Below, one piece after another: positions 1 to 7,473 of a stretch of 64,000 nucleotides of DNA. The notes under the pieces were generated by a model. That model saw only the letters and a list, made by a program, of their open reading frames with translations. It was not told the DNA's origin and did not search any database. Each line of letters begins with the position of its first letter. Position 1 is the first letter of the stretch. Origin of the DNA: Pseudomonadota bacterium (GTDB lineage: Bacteria; Pseudomonadota; Gammaproteobacteria; Acidiferrobacterales; UBA6901); NCBI GenBank assembly GCA_021785795.1, contig JAJYEK010000004.1:11599-75598 (forward strand), in the 5' to 3' direction. The position numbers were made by a program, and so were the translations under genes.

Positions 1-192
1 AATTTCGCGTTTCATTTCGGGTATCTGCTGGGACGCCACTGGGATTTGAGTTACCGGCACTTTTCCAACGGAAATTTCATGTTCCACTGGGACAATCGCC
101 CGAACCTCGGCTGGAATTTCCTGGGTATCGACTACCGGTTCGATGTGGGAAGCGGGAAAGCACAAAGGACATGCCTTCCCCAGCGATGGTAG
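1..192 (+). CDS. PagL-like lipid A deacylase, C-terminal part (copy A, cut by window edge)
   Basis: The frame is open from base 1 to a TAG at 190-192 and encodes about 63 residues of an outer-membrane PagL/acyloxyacyl-hydrolase-type protein. The family signature reads YRHFSNGN; in known PagL enzymes the His and Ser of this motif are catalytic. The fragment is almost identical to the C-terminus of the complete gene at 2414-3022, with Ile changed to Phe inside the motif and Asp to Asn nearby. Whether the upstream part is intact cannot be seen. It is followed at once by a scar of a MerB-like gene and by IS remnants. Confidence 0.7.
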   Translation, partial: NFAFHFGYLLGRHWDLSYRHFSNGNFMFHWDNRPNLGWNFLGIDYRFDVGSGKAQRTCLPQRW

Positions 193-223
193 GAATTGAA
201 CGGAAGGCGACAAGGGCCGCCGG
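1..223 (+). repeat. Direct repeat, copy A (pagL 3' end)
   Basis: Bases 21-223 match 2851-3053 at a constant offset of 2830 with only a few differences; bases 1-20 match less well. The repeat includes the pagL stop and the same downstream spacer. It extends beyond the left edge of the window, so its true length is unknown. Confidence 0.9.
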
Positions 224-244
224 CCTCGGTTGCTATCCATTTTG
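217..244 (+). pseudogene. Scar of a second MerB-like gene
   Basis: Bases 217-242 align with 3321-3346 inside the MerB-like gene downstream. They read Gly-Leu-Gly-Cys-Tyr-Pro-Phe in the same frame, and all four mismatches fall at third codon positions and are silent. In this copy the spacer after pagL jumps straight to this internal codon run through a shared CCGG, so the first 82 or so codons are deleted. After 244 the similarity stops where IS110-derived sequence begins. The match is short, so the call is moderate. Confidence 0.5.
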
Positions 245-272
245 CAGATGCAAGTGCTGAAGGATTCCCCGG

Positions 273-384
273 CTACGTTGTGCCCGCCGGCATATCCTGC
301 CAGTCACGCCCGGTCGTGGGCAAGCAGCGCCCAGACGATGCGCGTGTTCCTGTTGGCAAGCGCCACAGTGGCGAGGCTCTTGTG
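273..384 (-). pseudogene. IS110-family transposase, 3' remnant
   Basis: On the minus strand the frame from 384 reads HKSLATVALANRNTRIVWA then LLAH, the typical C-terminal block of IS110-type transposases. A single-base frameshift follows, after which the other frame gives GRDWQDMPAGTT and a stop at 273-275. It is a dead fragment. Its 5' partner lies at 632-877, separated by an IS3-type fragment. Confidence 0.7.
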
Positions 385-404
385 CCAGCGAGGCTCGGGT
401 CTCG

Positions 405-535
405 GCGGCATTTTCTTCCGCCACCAGCGAACGAGCAGGTTGGATTGAATGCCGGGCTCTTGGGCGACTGCGGCACGAGACCACGGCCTCGGCCTTGAAC
501 TCCTCGGTATATTTACGACGCTTTACTTCTGGCAT
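405..535 (-). pseudogene. IS3-family orfA, N-terminal remnant
   Basis: The minus strand starts with an ATG at 535 and reads MPEVKRRKYTEEFKAEAV, the usual beginning of an IS3 orfA helix-turn-helix protein. After a frameshift it continues as VAQEPGIQSNLLVRW, the second part of the orfA DNA-binding region. It then fuses into the IS110 tail. A short upstream stretch (536-575) looks like native IS3 leader sequence. Confidence 0.65.
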
Positions 536-631
536 GACCACCTCCGATTGCACGATTGTCCACAATAAGAACTCCGTGAGATCGGAGGAAGCCCAACCAC
601 CAGGCAGCCTCGCTTAACCCGATGCGCAGTA

Positions 632-877
632 TCAAGCCTGCCCGGACAGCAATTTGCGGATCTGGTTGGTGCAGGCTGTGCGTGGCTTGACGAACCCCGC
701 CCGGCCGTGGTGCAGGACCAGCAGCGCCTGGCTCCCGGGGGCCTTCATCGGTACGAAGTACATGCCGGATTGGCAAACCGACTCGCAGAAAGCTTCGGCG
801 CTGTTGCCCTCGTTCTTGTTGCACTTCACGCAGGATTCGACACACTGCGGGCCATGAGCTTCGCGGTGCACCTTCAC
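632..877 (-). pseudogene. IS110-family transposase, 5'/middle remnant
   Basis: The minus strand encodes about 80 residues with the IS110 (DEDD-type) N-domain pattern: KCNKNEGNSAEAFCESV, MYFVPMKAPGSQALL and GFVKPRTACTNQIRKLL. These match the conserved blocks of IS110 transposases. The start codon region and the whole centre of the protein are missing, so it is non-functional. It shares orientation with the 3' remnant at 273-384. Confidence 0.75.
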
Positions 878-896
878 ACGCCTGAAGCTTCCGTTC

Positions 897-918
897 CCAC
901 ACGAAAATCGGAAGAGCC
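897..918 (+). repeat. ISL3-like terminal sequence, orphan
   Basis: These bases resemble the right end of the ISL3 remnant at 2371-2391, with about 17 of 21 positions identical and a shared GGAAGAGCC. They stand alone in the same orientation, which suggests the scar of another ISL3-type copy. Confidence 0.4.
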
Positions 919-1082
919 ATATTCATATTTCGCAGCAGTCAATGATCACGTATTGGCTGTTTAAAATCCGGACAGCGGCCAGACACACTCTATTTTCGCG
1001 CACGATCTCGCTTGGCGGGAGGCATGCAAACTGAATCAATCGTTGATGAGCTCTTGGACAAGAAATTCCGCGCGCCACCATT

Positions 1083-1096
1083 TTGATTTGCATCAA
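1083..1096. promoter_or_regulatory. FNR/ANR-type box, perfect consensus
   Basis: TTGATTTGCATCAA matches the TTGAT-N4-ATCAA consensus at all ten defined positions. It sits in a 919-1243 stretch with no convincing gene, between the IS110 and ISL3 remnants. A short frame from an ATG at 1145 stops after about 23 codons. The site therefore looks like the surviving promoter of a gene that was destroyed, but its target is unknown. Confidence 0.5.
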
Positions 1097-1243
1097 CACC
1101 GTCAACGATCTGCTGTGTTAACGTTAAAAACTATCTTATCGATGCATGAATTACTGGCTGACCAATTCGATGACTCTCCAGGGAATCGCGTGGATCAGGC
1201 AGGTTTTGCCTGAATCCCACTCCCAGGCGGGTATTGCGTCCCT

Positions 1244-2338
1244 ATGCGCGATACCGAGCTCCACCAAACACCTGTCGGCCTGACAGTACCGCGGGAGGTG
1301 TCTGTGGTGGATATCACCCGAGCCTCCGCCCGCCTCGTAGAGAGATCGTGGGCAGCATGCGCCGGCAGCCGGATCGCCCCGCTCATCTGCCCGACCTGGG
1401 GACAGGCAGCACTGGGCCATGATTTGCGCCCGAGGCGCTGGCGGCATTTGAGCACCACTCAATGGAAAGCCTTCCTCACCGCCACCGCCCAGCGGGTGAA
1501 CTACCCGAAGCGCTGGACCAAACAGGTGCGCGTCACCTGGGCCAAGGATCATAGCCGGTTCACCAGGCCCAACGATACCTTCGCCAACCAGGCGATCAAA
1601 GCTATGCGGCGCAAGGCCCAGGAACAATGGCTCAAGGCGCTGCCCTTGGCCTCACCTAATATGGCGCTCGATGAGAACGACTTCGGGCGGGACCATGACA
1701 CCGCCTCAGTGCTGCACGATGTCTGCGGGCGGTGGGCGCTCGACATCGCGCTGGGCGCAGCGCGCAGGGAGCCGGTGCTTTCTGGGGGAAAATTTTGCCA
1801 GCCCTGCGCCCGGGCATCTGGGCGGCGATGGACCGATGGGACAATGACACACAGGTCGCCGGAAAGGCCGCGCCCAAGGCCTCCATCGTTCACGACAATT
1901 CCATGCAGCCTCGGGATTGAACAACACCGCCGACTTCGTGCGCTGACGCGAGCATCGGGAATTGAAACAAGCCGGTCGCGAGACGCTCATCAGAACGCAG
2001 TGCCAGTGGATCAAATCCACCGAAAGCCGGGTAACCGCTAACACGAACGCTTTGCCAAGCTCAATGTCGACGCCACTCCGAGTTCTGGAACTACCGCTAT
2101 GCCAGTCCTGCAAACAAGTTCTTCGACCGCTGATAGATCTGGGCCGCCCGCGCGCCTCGACCCGATCATGAATGGCGCCAAGACCTTGAAGTGCCATCTC
2201 CGGGGACTTGTTGTCGACATGAAGCGCCGCATTACTAATATCGCGGCCGAAGGCGCCAACGGCCGGGCTTGCCGCTGCTTCACCCAGTACTGCATCGCCA
2301 TTCTGCTTCATTGTGGGGGCCTTGATCTCTACTCGTAG
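1244..2338 (+). pseudogene. ISL3-family transposase, degenerate
   Basis: Pieces of an ISL3 transposase are spread over three frames. The start MRDTELHQTPVGLT, a partly kept zinc-finger CPTW, RRWRHLSTTQ, VNYPKRWTKQVRVTWAKDHS and DENDFGRDHDTASVLHDV (first DDE-region block) are followed by LDPIMNGAKTLKCHL, RRITNIAAEGAN and the C-terminal FHCGGLDLY near 2315-2333. Frameshifts near 1780-1900 and 2040-2100 break it. Total length fits a full-size ISL3 gene of about 400 codons, so decay is by point and indel changes rather than large deletion. Confidence 0.8.
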
Positions 2339-2370
2339 GGCTGTGCCCCATGATCGCTTCGGGGTTCACC

Positions 2371-2391
2371 CGCACAAAAGCCGGAAGAGCC
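2371..2391 (+). repeat. ISL3 right terminal sequence
   Basis: The stretch closes the ISL3 remnant with GGAAGAGCC, whose reverse complement GGCTCTTCC is a common start of ISL3-family terminal repeats. A similar orphan copy lies at 897-918. Confidence 0.6.
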
Positions 2392-2413
2392 GCCATATTT
2401 GGAGGTTCATTTG

Positions 2414-3022
2414 ATGCCAATTAGGATTATTAACAGGCGCATAAGCCGCTGCCGGAAATCCTGCACGCCTTTTCCGCCGGATGCGCCGGGCCGAACGGAT
2501 TCGGCCGCAACACCGACCCGCCGCGCCCTCTCGCCGGCGCAGGCAGCCCGTGCCGCCTGTCTTGTCCCGATGCTGCTGCTGGCACGCACAGCGGCAGCGG
2601 TGATATCGATAGGCGCGGGAGGCGACGTGTTGCACGCTCCGGGGACGTACGCCCTGTTTTTGAATTACCGGCCGCAGGCACAGCATTTGGTTTACTTTGC
2701 AGGTGGCTGGCGCGGGCAGTATCATGATGAATTCTACGGCGCCGGTTACCACTGCGGGTATGGCCGCCTGTCTCTCTCGTTTGGGATAGCCTACCTGGCG
2801 GACGAAACCGCCATCAATGGTACGCGCTGGAATTTCGCCACCCATATTGCGTATCTGCTGGGACGCCACTGGGATTTGAGTTACCGGCACATTTCCAACG
2901 GAAATTTCATGTTCCACTGGGACGATCGTCCGAACCTCGGCTGGAATTTCCTGGGTATCGACTACCGGTTCGATGTGGGAAGCGGGAAAGCACAAAGGAC
3001 ATGCCTTCCCCAGCGATGGTAG
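2414..3022 (+). CDS. PagL-like lipid A 3-O-deacylase / acyloxyacyl hydrolase
   Basis: This 202-residue outer-membrane beta-barrel protein belongs to the PagL family, whose enzymes remove an ester-linked acyl chain from lipid A at the outer membrane. The motif SYRHISNGN carries the expected catalytic His and Ser, and the family C-terminal block NLGWNFLGIDYRF follows. ATG 2414 is chosen because GGAGG at 2401-2405 precedes it by 8 bases. The N-terminus is odd: about 45 polar residues come before the hydrophobic signal-like stretch ACLVPMLLLARTAAA. The ISL3 end lies just upstream of the binding site, so the native promoter may be gone. A MerB-like gene follows after 60 bases. Family assignment is firm; substrate is inferred. 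Confidence 0.8.
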   Translation: MPIRIINRRISRCRKSCTPFPPDAPGRTDSAATPTRRALSPAQAARAACLVPMLLLARTAAAVISIGAGGDVLHAPGTYALFLNYRPQAQHLVYFAGGWRGQYHDEFYGAGYHCGYGRLSLSFGIAYLADETAINGTRWNFATHIAYLLGRHWDLSYRHISNGNFMFHWDDRPNLGWNFLGIDYRFDVGSGKAQRTCLPQRW

Positions 3023-3053
3023 GAATTGAACGGAAGGCGACAAGGGCCACCGG
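2831..3053 (+). repeat. Direct repeat, copy B (pagL 3' end)
   Basis: This is the partner of the repeat at 1-223. It covers the last third of the complete pagL gene and the first 30 bases of the spacer to the MerB-like gene. Near-identity of the two copies implies a recent duplication or gene conversion. Confidence 0.9.
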
Positions 3054-3082
3054 AACGGCCCGCGCCATGGGAGGAACACCGC

Positions 3083-3736
3083 ATGATAAGACACACCGCA
3101 GAGGAGCGTGCCGCGCTCAAGAATGCCACGCTGCAGTTCCTGGACAGGCTTCGTGCAGCATTCCCGTTGGAGCAGCGCATCAGGGCGGCGGATTCTGCCG
3201 CACGGAACGCCTACGGGCGCGTGCTGGCCAAGTGGATCTGCGGCGAGGTCCCCGATCGGGACTTTCTGTCGCCCGCTGAACTGCACGCGCTGTGTCAGCT
3301 CGACGCCGTCGTACCGGGTCCCGCCGGCCTTGGCTGTTACCCATTCAGCACCGATGACCGCGGCATCAGCGTACGGTTCGGCCGTTACCAGGCAAACGCC
3401 ATGTGCGCGATCGATGCACTCGCCATTTCGCGTCTGGCTGGCCTCGCCAGCGTGGTGGACGCACACTGCTCCGTCTGCCTGGTTCCGGTAAACGGCCAAG
3501 TACAGGCTGATGGCAGTCTGGACCACGACGCATGGCCCGATGTGCGTGTCCTGTGGCGGCACGCAGTGCGCGCGCCCGGCTCATGCAGCGAGAGTATTTG
3601 CCGTGATCTCGTATTTATCTGTCAAAGGTGCGCGGCATCGGAAGGTTGCGACTGCCTGACCCTGCCGCAGGCTACAGCGGTTGCCAACGCGTTTTTCCGC
3701 TTCCAGCGGGAATTCGCGCTGCCCCGGTCGACATGA
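3083..3736 (+). CDS. MerB-like (alkylmercury lyase family) protein
   Basis: The product is 217 residues, close to the ~212 of MerB. MerB cleaves carbon-mercury bonds with two Cys and one Asp. The core aligns by eye: NAMCAIDALAI gives Cys108 and Asp111 in the C-x-x-D spacing of MerB; DAHCSVC gives Cys129; SICRDLVF gives Cys173 at the place of the second catalytic Cys. The C-terminus is extra Cys-rich (QRC, CDC). GGGAGGA before ATG 3083 decides the start. No other mer gene is nearby and it follows pagL. Function as a true organomercurial lyase is inferred; it could be a family member with another role. Confidence 0.65.
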   Translation: MIRHTAEERAALKNATLQFLDRLRAAFPLEQRIRAADSAARNAYGRVLAKWICGEVPDRDFLSPAELHALCQLDAVVPGPAGLGCYPFSTDDRGISVRFGRYQANAMCAIDALAISRLAGLASVVDAHCSVCLVPVNGQVQADGSLDHDAWPDVRVLWRHAVRAPGSCSESICRDLVFICQRCAASEGCDCLTLPQATAVANAFFRFQREFALPRST

Positions 3737-3928
3737 ACCGGCAATTGAGATCCCATCCGCAGCAACAGGCGTGCGCCTAGGCCGGCGCATTGCAACCATT
3801 GCCGAGAAAATCGGCGGCACACGGAGGACACAGGGCCGGTCGTGACGCACAGATATCCGGTGTGGTAGCGTGCGCACATGCGCCCTCGTTGCATAGGGTG
3901 CTGCTCAATCAACAATTCGGAGGTCATC

Positions 3929-4384
3929 ATGCCTGTTGCAATTGCCCTGCACCTGGTTGCCGCTGTCATCTGGGTTGGGGGAATGTTCTTTGCCTATATG
4001 GCCCTGCGTCCGGCAGCGGCGTCCATGGAGCCGGCACTCCGTCTGCCGCTGTGGTCACGGACTTTCGGCCGATTCTTTCCGTGGGTCTGGATGTCTGTAA
4101 TAGCATTGCCGGCAACCGGATACTGGATGATATCCGACGCTTTCGGCGGCATGGCTCATGCGGGGATGCGCATCAACATAATGCAAACCCTAGGCATCAT
4201 CATGATCATGATATATCTGCATCTATTTTTCGCCCCCTACCGGCGCCTCAATCGCGCGGTCGCAGCCGGCGACTTCGCCGCTGCCGGACTACAGTTAGCG
4301 CAGATCCGCAGACTCATTGGAATCAACCTGCTTCTTGGCTTGGTGACGATCGTCGTGGCCAGCGCCGGACGTTATTGGCGCTGA
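3929..4384 (+). CDS. CopD-like small integral membrane protein
   Basis: The 151-residue protein has about four membrane segments: LHLVAAVIWVGGMFFAYMAL at the start, a second near WVWMSVIALPATGYW, a third in INIMQTLGIIMIMIYLHLFF and a last near INLLLGLVTIVVAS. The first-helix pattern with H and W is typical of CopD-domain proteins, linked in some bacteria to copper import or to haem-like membrane electron transfer. GGAGGT at 3919-3924 sets the start at ATG 3929. It converges on the sigma-54 regulator gene. The actual substrate is not known. Confidence 0.65.
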   Translation: MPVAIALHLVAAVIWVGGMFFAYMALRPAAASMEPALRLPLWSRTFGRFFPWVWMSVIALPATGYWMISDAFGGMAHAGMRINIMQTLGIIMIMIYLHLFFAPYRRLNRAVAAGDFAAAGLQLAQIRRLIGINLLLGLVTIVVASAGRYWR

Positions 4385-4400
4385 GCGGGACCGGTCCCGC
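4385..4400. repeat. 16-base perfect palindrome between convergent genes
   Basis: GCGGGACCGGTCCCGC lies just after the CopD-like stop and before the stop of the opposing regulator gene. It could act as a two-way terminator stem, but no T-run follows on either strand. Confidence 0.3.
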
Positions 4401-4434
4401 GGAAAGCGGTCGGCCCACCTCCGACGCGGCGCTG

Positions 4435-5784
4435 TCAGCCGAGCTCATAGCGGCGCAGTTTGCGATACAGGGTGCGCTCGCTGATACCGAGCGCATCCGC
4501 GACCGCGCGTCGATGTCCGCTGAAACGCTCCAGCAACTCGGCGATGTGGCTGCGCTCCACAGCGCGTATGCTGGTTGGGGTGCCCTCCGCTGACATCTGG
4601 GGTTTGGCGCCGGTCTCCTCCGGGTGGACCGCAGCAGCGCGAACGCCGTCAAACCGGATGGCGGAAGCACCTATGGATCCGTTCCCGGAACCGGCGCTGA
4701 GCGCAGCCGCACGCTGCAGGATATTGCGCAACTCACGCACGTTTCCCGGGAAATCATAGCCAATCAACCGGTCAAGCGCTTCGCCGGTCAGATACAGGCG
4801 GCTGCCGTTGGCCTGGTTGATGCGCACAAGCAGCGCTTCCGCCAGTGCCGGGATATCGCTACGCCGCGCGCGCAGGGGTGGCAGCTCGATGGTGATGCAG
4901 GCCAGGCGGTAATACAGGTCTTCGCGGAAGCCGCCGGACTCGACCATGGTCATCAGGTTGCGATTTGTAGCCCCGATGACCCGCACGTCAGCATGCAGCA
5001 CCTCTCGACCGCCGACGCGGCGAAACTCTCCGCTTTCCATCACACGCAGCAGCTTGGCCTGCATGGCTAAAGAGAGCTCGCCCACCTCGTCGAGGAACAG
5101 GGTGCCGCCGTCCGCGAGTTCGAACAGCCCCTGCTTGCGCCCCACACAACCGGTGAACGCACCGCGCTCGTGGCCAAAGATTTCACTCTCGAAAAGGGTT
5201 TCACTGATGGCGCCGCAGTCGACTGCCAGAAACGGGCCGTTTCGCCGCGGACTGTGGCGATGCATATAATGTGCCGCAAGCTCCTTGCCGACACCGGACT
5301 CTCCGTGCAGCAGAATGTTGGCATGACTGGCGGCAGCCAGGGTCAGCTGCTCGACCGCACGCAGAAATGCGGGTGAGCGGCCAATCAGACGCATCTCATC
5401 GCAGTTCAACTCCGGCTGAGCGGCTAACCGAAAAATGGACTCTGCCACCAGATAGCCTCCGTCGGGAAGCGGTATGGCCAATCCCTTGATCTGCACATGT
5501 TCAGCCGAGCCCTGCTGGTCGTAATGGGTGTGCAACACCTGGCATTCCTTGCCGGATGCAAGGACCTGCCGGTGCGGACAGTCTTCGCCATGCTGGTGAC
5601 ATGGGGCCGTGCGCCGGTGCGACAGCTCATAACAGTACCGTCCCACTATCTGTATGGCCTCGAGACCGTATGCCGCCTGGTAGGCATTGTTGGCGGCAAC
5701 GATACGGTATTCGGGATCAATCAGAACAAACGGGTTTTGCTGAGCATCGATCAGCGCCTGAAGAGTCGGAGAAAGATCAACCAT
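4435..5784 (-). CDS. Sigma-54-dependent regulator: PAS, AAA+, Fis-type HTH
   Basis: The 449-residue protein has an N-terminal PAS-like domain (about 10-120), an AAA+ sigma-54 activator domain (about 130-370) and a C-terminal Fis-type helix-turn-helix (RRAVADALGISERTLYRKL). The PAS carries a Cys/His cluster (CYELSHRRTAPCHQHGEDC and a later CxxLHTH), suggesting a metal or redox sensor. Walker A is GESGVGKE and Walker B is GGTLFLDEV. The sigma-54 contact loop reads GAFTGC, not GAFTGA, with Cys at residue 215 (codon 5146-5148). ATG 5784 fits a GGGGGTG binding site better than the GTG at 5790. An FNR-like box lies upstream. Targets are unknown. Confidence 0.85.
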   Translation of the reverse strand: MVDLSPTLQALIDAQQNPFVLIDPEYRIVAANNAYQAAYGLEAIQIVGRYCYELSHRRTAPCHQHGEDCPHRQVLASGKECQVLHTHYDQQGSAEHVQIKGLAIPLPDGGYLVAESIFRLAAQPELNCDEMRLIGRSPAFLRAVEQLTLAAASHANILLHGESGVGKELAAHYMHRHSPRRNGPFLAVDCGAISETLFESEIFGHERGAFTGCVGRKQGLFELADGGTLFLDEVGELSLAMQAKLLRVMESGEFRRVGGREVLHADVRVIGATNRNLMTMVESGGFREDLYYRLACITIELPPLRARRSDIPALAEALLVRINQANGSRLYLTGEALDRLIGYDFPGNVRELRNILQRAAALSAGSGNGSIGASAIRFDGVRAAAVHPEETGAKPQMSAEGTPTSIRAVERSHIAELLERFSGHRRAVADALGISERTLYRKLRRYELG

Positions 5785-5854
5785 GAGCACCCCCGCATGG
5801 GCAGTCAGATCACCGCAAAAGTGTACATGTCATGCCACTATGGCAGCAAATACC

Positions 5855-5868
5855 CTGATCTAGGTCAA
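5855..5868. promoter_or_regulatory. FNR/ANR-like box
   Basis: CTGATCTAGGTCAA matches 8 of 10 defined positions of TTGAT-N4-ATCAA. It lies about 70 bases upstream of the regulator start at 5784, a sensible place for oxygen-responsive control. The match is imperfect. Confidence 0.35.
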
Positions 5869-6543
5869 AATATGCTCATGTCCTTCGATAATCAAATCGC
5901 CGTTTTTATTGGGCCGCCGGGTATATTCATGGGACCTGCCAGACCGACCTGTCACGGCGACATGTCAGAATCAGAGAGCCATTTATTGCAAACGTGGCAT
6001 ACCTGAAGTGGGCCGCGGCAGCAAGGTGCCCGGGCTTGCCTTATCGCGACCGCCGGTCCCGAACCGACTTCAACCTGGCGGGCTAGCCCAAACCCGCGGA
6101 CAGCATTCTGCCCGTTCGGCTCAGTCATGCATGTGCACTATCCCGTGCGGACTGACAGGAGTGCCGGAGCAGTCCTGATATGTTTCTGCCCAGCGCCGCA
6201 CGCTACGCCGGCTGCCTCCACCGGCCGCCTGCGAGCCTGCGCTTATCGTCAACGTCGAGCCACGCGGGCGCCCAAAAGGGCCGGTCGGGCAGTTCTGTGA
6301 GAGCGCTTTCTCAACCTTCCGAATTTTTGCTCGTCTGGTCCAACGATTGCCATGCCTCGAGTCCGGCCGGAATATCGCCTTCCCGGCTCTCGACCCGGAC
6401 TGCGCCGGATTGTCGTCGCGTAACGGCCAAGCTCCCAGCCTCCGTTCAGCCTGTTGTGCCAGGCGGCATGCGCCCGCCGCATCCGCTGACACTCTGGCAA
6501 CCCAAGCTTGCCGGTCTCCGGCATCACTGCTAAGATTACCGCA

Positions 6544-6559
6544 CTGACCGGTCGGTCAG
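6544..6559. promoter_or_regulatory. TetR-type operator palindrome
   Basis: CTGACCG-GT-CGGTCAG is a perfect inverted repeat with 7-base arms and a 2-base centre. It lies 43 bases before the TetR start. Such ACCG/CGGT palindromes are common TetR/AcrR operators, so self-regulation is likely. Confidence 0.6.
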
Positions 6560-6601
6560 GATTCCGGCCCCCGCCAGCGCCGCGCTTCATGACTTCTGGG
6601 C

Positions 6602-7348
6602 ATGGCGGCAGCGGTTCCTATACACAGACCAGCAATGCCCCGACTTCCGGCTGACTGCAGTTGCGGCACCAATGGACGCATCCTCATGGCGGCCGAGGAG
6701 CTTTTCTCCGCCCATGGCTTTGCCGCCGTTTCCATGAACGATATTGCCGTGCGTGCCGGCGTGAGCAAAGCCAACGTATTTCACCATTTCAGCACAAAGA
6801 ACGCGCTGTACCTGGCAGTACTTCTGCAGGCGCAACATGACGCCGCCGGCCACCTGCGCAGCCTCGAGCGCGACACCGGACCTCTAGAGAAACGGCTGGC
6901 CGAATTCGCGGGAAACCATTTGGCGCGTCTGTTTGAACAGAGGCAACTGTCGCGCTTGATTCTCAGGGAACTTCTGGCCATCGGTCCGCACCGTGCGCGC
7001 CAACTGGCGGAACATGTATTCGAGGAGAATTTCAGGCGATTTGTGCTGATTCTTCGTTCCGGCCAGCGCTCGGGAGAGCTCCGCCCCGACCTCGATCCGG
7101 CCATGGTGGCCACGATTCTGCTCGGTGCCAACGTTTTCTTCTTCGAGGCGCAGACCTTGCTGCGTCAATTCCGGGACGCCGGCTTTGCCGAGAAGCCGGA
7201 GCAGTTCACGAAATCGCTGATCGATATCCTGCTACATGGCATTCAACCGCCCGGACACGGACAAAGAAAGTCCCGGCGCGGCACGGGATCACAGGCCAAT
7301 TCGAGAGCTGTCACCGCACGGCTACGGCGGCTTCGGGTCCGGAAGTAG
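6602..7348 (+). CDS. TetR/AcrR-family transcriptional regulator
   Basis: The 248-residue protein has an N-terminal TetR helix-turn-helix at about 25-70, with ILMAAEELFSAHGFAAVSM, IAVRAGVSKANVFHHF and KNALYLAVL. The helical ligand domain follows, and the C-terminus ends in a basic tail of about 35 residues that the family does not need. The start is uncertain: ATG 6602 is used, but ATG 6635 would also keep the HTH. A perfect palindrome lies upstream. The TolC-like gene follows in the same direction after 125 bases, so it is the likely target. Confidence 0.85.
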   Translation: MAAAVPIHRPAMPRLPADCSCGTNGRILMAAEELFSAHGFAAVSMNDIAVRAGVSKANVFHHFSTKNALYLAVLLQAQHDAAGHLRSLERDTGPLEKRLAEFAGNHLARLFEQRQLSRLILRELLAIGPHRARQLAEHVFEENFRRFVLILRSGQRSGELRPDLDPAMVATILLGANVFFFEAQTLLRQFRDAGFAEKPEQFTKSLIDILLHGIQPPGHGQRKSRRGTGSQANSRAVTARLRRLRVRK

Positions 7349-7473
7349 CAGCCCTTGCCGGTGGCTGCTGCAGGATTCGCTGCTTGTGCGCTCGCGACCA
7401 AGGAATCGCGTGCAGGCTTTCTGCAAACAACGGCAGGATCGATACTGGTAACCGAACTCGAGAGGAGTACACA

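Larger units (their letters stand above)
1244..2391 (+). mobile_element. ISL3-family insertion sequence remnant
   Basis: It covers the decayed transposase plus the right terminal sequence ending GGAAGAGCC at 2391. A weak left-end candidate (GACTCTCC near 1172) resembles the reverse complement of the right end, but it is too diverged to be sure. The right end lies only 9 bases before the ribosome binding site of the intact pagL copy. Confidence 0.65.
5785..6601. other. Intergenic region, about 0.8 kb
   Basis: This spacer separates the divergent sigma-54 regulator and TetR genes. Apart from an FNR-like box at 5855-5868 and a TetR-type operator at 6544-6559, no frame in it has a plausible start, binding site or family resemblance. 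Confidence 0.5.
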
